From assembly GCA_964556885.1 (NCBI GenBank), contig CAZKYP010000132.1:1-9123 (forward strand): 9,123 bases of DNA, given 5' to 3'. This DNA is from CAZKYP01 sp964556885 (GTDB lineage Bacteria; Planctomycetota; Phycisphaerae; Sedimentisphaerales; Anaerobacaceae). The position numbers and the translations under genes are program-made. This document shows, piece after piece, positions 6,232 through 9,123 of this stretch (its first letter is position 1; each line of letters starts with the position of its first letter). Under the pieces are notes generated by a model. That model worked only from the letters and a program-made list of their open reading frames with translations. It ran no database searches and was not told the origin of the DNA.

Positions 6232-6972
6232 TCAAATTAGCCGTTGTGGACTCTGCAAATATTCTTTAATAAAATTCAAAAACCTTGCGGCGTAAATCTC
6301 ATCGATTATCCTCTTATCGACTGTAAGTGACATACTTAACATCTTTCGTACGGTCATCTCGCCGTCCCTGCAAACAACCGTCGGTACAACGTTGCCGACC
6401 GCCAGAATCGTACTGGCCGGAGGCGGCACGATTCCCAAAAACGAATCGATTCCGTAGATGCCGAGGTTGCTCAGCGCCACTGTTTCATTTTCGATGTCCT
6501 TCAGCTTCAACCGGTTATCGCGCGCCTTGTCAGTCAGCAACTGCTCCAGCCGGGCAATCTCAGGCAGCGTTTTTTCGTCGGCGTCCCTGATAACCGGCAC
6601 GACAAGACCTTGCGGCGCGTTGACCGCGAAGCCGACGTTGATATGCCCCGCGATGACTATTGTTTCATCAAAGAGCCTGCCGGCCGCAAGCGGATATTCC
6701 CGCACAGCCAGACCCAGGGCGTGAATATAAAAGGCGTTCGTAGTAATTTTTATACCGTATTTTTTTCGCAGCTTCGGCCGGATAGCCATCAGCTCAGTCA
6801 GGTCCGCCTTCGACTCGATACTGAAACACGGCTTGGTCCGTTTGGACAGCGACATCCGTTGGCCGATGAGCTTCTGTATCCTCGTCAACGGAATATGTGT
6901 TGGGTTTTTCACCCCCTCCGTTGCGGCTGATTGTTTCATCTCTGGATATATAACACTTGCCTCTGAATTCAT
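6232..6972 (-). CDS. Stand-alone E2-type acyltransferase catalytic domain, altered active site
   Basis: About 246 residues covering only the catalytic domain of 2-oxoacid dehydrogenase E2 enzymes, which normally transfer acyl groups from lipoamide to CoA. Recognisable blocks are IPLTRIQKLIGQRM (27-40), ADLTELMAIRPKLRKKYG (56-73), GRLFDETIVIAGHINVGFAV (98-117), GLVVPVIRDADEKTLPEIA (122-140), ALSNLGIYGIDSFLGI (166-181), PPPASTILAVG (183-193) and a final LTVDKRIIDEIYAARFL (216-232). That last block is normally DHRxxDG: the catalytic His is Lys220 and the Gly is Glu225, while Asp224 and the Ser in SNLG (Ser168) are kept. There is no lipoyl domain, peripheral-subunit-binding domain, or E1/E3 gene in view. 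It may be a non-canonical acyltransferase or a structural relic. The start is uncertain: ATG 6972 fits the promoter at 7014-7041, whereas a GTG at 7005 would lie at the transcript's 5' end; ATG 6939 is also possible. Confidence 0.85.
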   Translation of the reverse strand: MNSEASVIYPEMKQSAATEGVKNPTHIPLTRIQKLIGQRMSLSKRTKPCFSIESKADLTELMAIRPKLRKKYGIKITTNAFYIHALGLAVREYPLAAGRLFDETIVIAGHINVGFAVNAPQGLVVPVIRDADEKTLPEIARLEQLLTDKARDNRLKLKDIENETVALSNLGIYGIDSFLGIVPPPASTILAVGNVVPTVVCRDGEMTVRKMLSMSLTVDKRIIDEIYAARFLNFIKEYLQSPQRLI

Positions 6973-7013
6973 CCGGCTAAATTCTAAAAAAACATTATAA
7001 TTCACAGACAGGC

Positions 7014-7041
7014 ATTATAACACCGCGAAGACGATTTACAA
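7014..7041 (-). promoter_or_regulatory. Promoter of the E2-like/hydrolase pair
   Basis: Minus strand TTGTAA (7041-7036, 4 of 6 -35 matches), a 16-base spacer and a perfect TATAAT (7019-7014). Transcription would start near 7007, about 35 bases before ATG 6972. A second TTATAATG lies 20 bases downstream (6999-6993) but lacks a -35. Confidence 0.45.
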
Positions 7042-7072
7042 GCACTGAAAGAAATCGGATGAAAAGTTGAAG

Positions 7073-9123
7073 CTACTGCTCTGCTATATATGACATGCTC
7101 GCTTCGCTTGTGCCGCCGTAGGCACCCATATTGATCCGGCCGCCGTTCGGCCATATTTCCCTCGTCCAGTCGGAATCTCCGCTGCCGGCATCGATGCANN
7201 NNNNNNNNNNNNNNNNNNNNNNNNNNNNNNNNNNNNNNNNNNNNNNNNNNNNNNNNNNNNNNNNNNNNNNNNNNNNNNNNNNNNNNNNNNNNNNNNNNTT
7301 AGTTATACGAACGCTGCTCCTGTCAAGAATATAAAGACCGCCTCCTATCGATCCTGAATTTCCCGTAATCGTACTATTAATAATCTTCAGGTTGTTGTTC
7401 TCGCGAATGTAAAAAACGCCGCCTTGTTGCGAAGAGCTGTTTGCCTCGAGTTTGCAGCCGCTCATGAGGATTTCGTTATTATATTTTAAAAGAACAGCTC
7501 CACCACGTTTTGCACTGTTAGCTACGAACTTACAGCGACTCAATATAATCCGGCTCCCGTCGGACCATAATCCGCCGCCTCTTTCGTTGGTTGAGTTGTT
7601 GAAGAATTCACAATCCGAAATCATGCAAATCGATCCATCGCAATAGATTCCGCGATGCCCCTGGGTAAAACAGAGCCCTTTCAGCGTGACAGGGCCGCAT
7701 TGATAGATATTGATGCATGCAGCATTATACCCGCCGTCGATTTCGGTGAGATTCGAACCTGCTCCGACAATTGTAAGACCGCTGTTGTTCGTACCTAACG
7801 TTATGTTCTCCTCGTATACGCCGGATGACAGATGAATGATGTCCCCTGCACCTATATTAGGGTCACCGGACAGCAGCGTCCCGATATGTCTCTTGGGACT
7901 TTGTGGACTGAGTCCATCGTTTAAGTCATTGCCCGCGGCGAAATCACGTTCCGGCTCATCGTCATTAACGTAGTAGTGTATCCGGGACGGATAACCGTAG
8001 GACGCGATGGCTGTTGTGTCACCGGCGAATTCGAACTGCCATTCGAGTTCATCGGACAGTATATCGCCGTAAGGATCAAGCCAGCCCTGGAATTCGAGAC
8101 CGCCGGAATTCTCCGGAGCAGCGAGAGAAACCATCCGGCCCGCGGCTATACTATATGTGTAGTCCGCAACGTTGCTGTGTGTTCCTCCAATCCCAACACC
8201 CGCATTCGGATAACTCAGGACCGTCAGCAGTCCCAAATTGGCGATGGAGAAGTCACGCCGGGAATAGTGTCGGATATCCGGATGGGACAGACAACTGACA
8301 CGAATCCGGTAGTGAGTCCCCTCGGGCAGGGGGCAATTACGCCATACGAAAGAGCGACCGTCGTAGGGCAATTCCTCCGCACCAGGTATCGCAAACCAGT
8401 CCCGGCCGCTGTTGTCGGAATATTCCAGCTTCACCTTCTCCGAAGGATCGAAATCCGTACCGACGGCATTCCACCGAATGGTGACATCATCCCCGACATC
8501 GATGATTTCGCATCCCCCCGGCTGGTATACCTGAACCTTGCGTCCGGATTCCAAACCTAAGCGTTTGATTGCCGGATCACCGAGAAACGTATAGATATAG
8601 GGCTTGTACGGGTCGTTTACATATCCCGGCACACCAGCCGCCTGGGCAAGCATCATTATCTGGCCCAGATAGAGACCGTCGGGTTGAAATATCCGTTCCA
8701 GCAATTCATCTTTTATAACGTTGTTACCGGAGGACCGCGCCGGCCCGAACAATGCGATGGTTCCGCCATTCGGATTACGAACAAAGGCCTCACCTATACA
8801 TGGCTCACACTTATCGAAACCCGCCACGCCGCAGCACGAACTTATCATGATTCCGGGAATGCTGTTAACTAACTGCGAGATGTGTGAAGCCTTAAAAGCA
8901 CTACTCTCCCTTCCGATTCCCATGGTGCTGCAGTTGCCGTGCCCGATGTGTCGGATGATATGATAGCCCCTGCCATCATTGCCACCACTTAGTTGTTCTA
9001 TTAAGTTTTCACGGTTCAGATCATAATCGCCGCAAACATACTGGTCCTGCGGCCCCCTGGTGTTGAAGAACAAATCCAATGGAGCGGCCTGCCAGAAGGG
9101 CTGGACCTCGTTCGCATAGAATC
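7073..9123 (-). CDS. Gingipain-like C25 peptidase fused to a parallel beta-helix (5' end outside window)
   Basis: The frame is open to the window edge (first full codon at 9121), so the N-terminus and any signal peptide are missing. The first ~195 visible residues match family C25 cysteine peptidases: a GHG motif (HIGHGN, His codon 8939-8941), the Cys-Cys pair of ISSCCGVAGFD (8831-8836) followed by EPCIGEAF, NGGTIALFGPARSS, and YTFLGDPAIKR. About 100 residues of Ig/fibronectin-like beta structure follow (GDDVTIRWN...EYSDNSGRDWF). Next is a bacterial-repeat-type module (LTVLSYPNAGVGIGGT...GWLDP), then a right-handed beta-helix entered by YYVNDDEPERDF, with coils of the FxNNSxxxxGGG type from about 7300 to 7900. 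The end, CIDAGSG...INMGAYGGTSEAS, is of planctomycete type. A 100-base N run (7199-7298) interrupts the helix, so the length is uncertain. It is probably exported to the cell surface or medium; the substrate is unknown. Confidence 0.87.
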   Translation of the reverse strand, partial: FYANEVQPFWQAAPLDLFFNTRGPQDQYVCGDYDLNRENLIEQLSGGNDGRGYHIIRHIGHGNCSTMGIGRESSAFKASHISQLVNSIPGIMISSCCGVAGFDKCEPCIGEAFVRNPNGGTIALFGPARSSGNNVIKDELLERIFQPDGLYLGQIMMLAQAAGVPGYVNDPYKPYIYTFLGDPAIKRLGLESGRKVQVYQPGGCEIIDVGDDVTIRWNAVGTDFDPSEKVKLEYSDNSGRDWFAIPGAEELPYDGRSFVWRNCPLPEGTHYRIRVSCLSHPDIRHYSRRDFSIANLGLLTVLSYPNAGVGIGGTHSNVADYTYSIAAGRMVSLAAPENSGGLEFQGWLDPYGDILSDELEWQFEFAGDTTAIASYGYPSRIHYYVNDDEPERDFAAGNDLNDGLSPQSPKRHIGTLLSGDPNIGAGDIIHLSSGVYEENITLGTNNSGLTIVGAGSNLTEIDGGYNAACINIYQCGPVTLKGLCFTQGHRGIYCDGSICMISDCEFFNNSTNERGGGLWSDGSRIILSRCKFVANSAKRGGAVLLKYNNEILMSGCKLEANSSSQQGGVFYIRENNNLKIINSTITGNSGSIGGGLYILDRSSVRITXXXXXXXXXXXXXXXXXXXXXXXXXXXXXXXXXXCIDAGSGDSDWTREIWPNGGRINMGAYGGTSEASMSYIAEQ
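7199..7298. other. Assembly gap of exactly 100 Ns inside the beta-helix
   Basis: One hundred consecutive N, the usual placeholder for a gap of unknown size. The reading frame is open on both sides and happens to remain in phase across the 100 Ns, but the true number of missing beta-helix coils is unknown. The flanks encode a beta-helix coil (ending SVRIT) and the C-terminal CIDAGSG segment. Confidence 0.98.

Noticed and set aside
7976..8560. 194-codon plus-strand open frame opposite the C25/beta-helix gene
   Set aside because: It is antisense to a clearly conserved multidomain protein, with no domain of its own.

Overview
The window most likely comes from a planctomycete of the Phycisphaerae type, probably a draft or metagenome contig because it holds a run of exactly 100 Ns. 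The affiliation is an inference from protein style. The last gene has a parallel beta-helix with a 'YYVNDDEPERDF...GNDLNDGLSPQSPK' entry module and an 'INMGAYGGTSEAS' end, both of which I associate with large secreted proteins of that group. No rRNA or other firm marker is present.

Layout. (1) 1-52: 5' part of a tRNA-Leu(UAA), minus strand, cut by the window edge. (2) 250-1626: minus-strand protein made almost entirely of twelve back-to-back 34-residue TPR repeats. (3) 1853-4068: plus-strand operon ribH (lumazine synthase), nusB (antitermination factor) and a ParA/Soj-type ATPase with a long acidic disordered tail, behind a TGGAAA-N17-TATAAT promoter. (4) 4069-4181: short convergent intergenic region occupied by a hairpin-rich element with the core TCCTTCGGCTTCGCTCAGGA, which I believe is a dispersed repeat. 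(5) 4182-5126: minus-strand exported helical protein of unknown function, with its own promoter. (6) 5297-6214 and 6232-6972: minus-strand pair, an E2-type acyltransferase catalytic domain transcribed first and, 17 bases later, a secreted alpha/beta-hydrolase (probable carbohydrate esterase) followed by a good intrinsic terminator. (7) 7073-9123: C-terminal part of a large gingipain-like (peptidase family C25) protein fused to a beta-helix, interrupted by the assembly gap and open at the right edge.

How the genes relate. ribH and nusB are a widespread housekeeping pair, and the ParA ATPase is added as third gene without a visible parB. The hydrolase and the C25/beta-helix protein suggest handling of external polysaccharide and protein. 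The E2-like gene is the main oddity: it has no lipoyl or E1/E3-binding domain, no E1/E3 neighbour, and its catalytic HRxxDG signature reads KRIIDE.

I do not see a clear undescribed multi-gene system (no CRISPR, no defence island, no phage). The best leads are the E2-like protein with its catalytic His replaced by Lys next to an esterase, the C25 protease-beta-helix fusion, the acidic-tailed orphan ParA, and the hairpin element.
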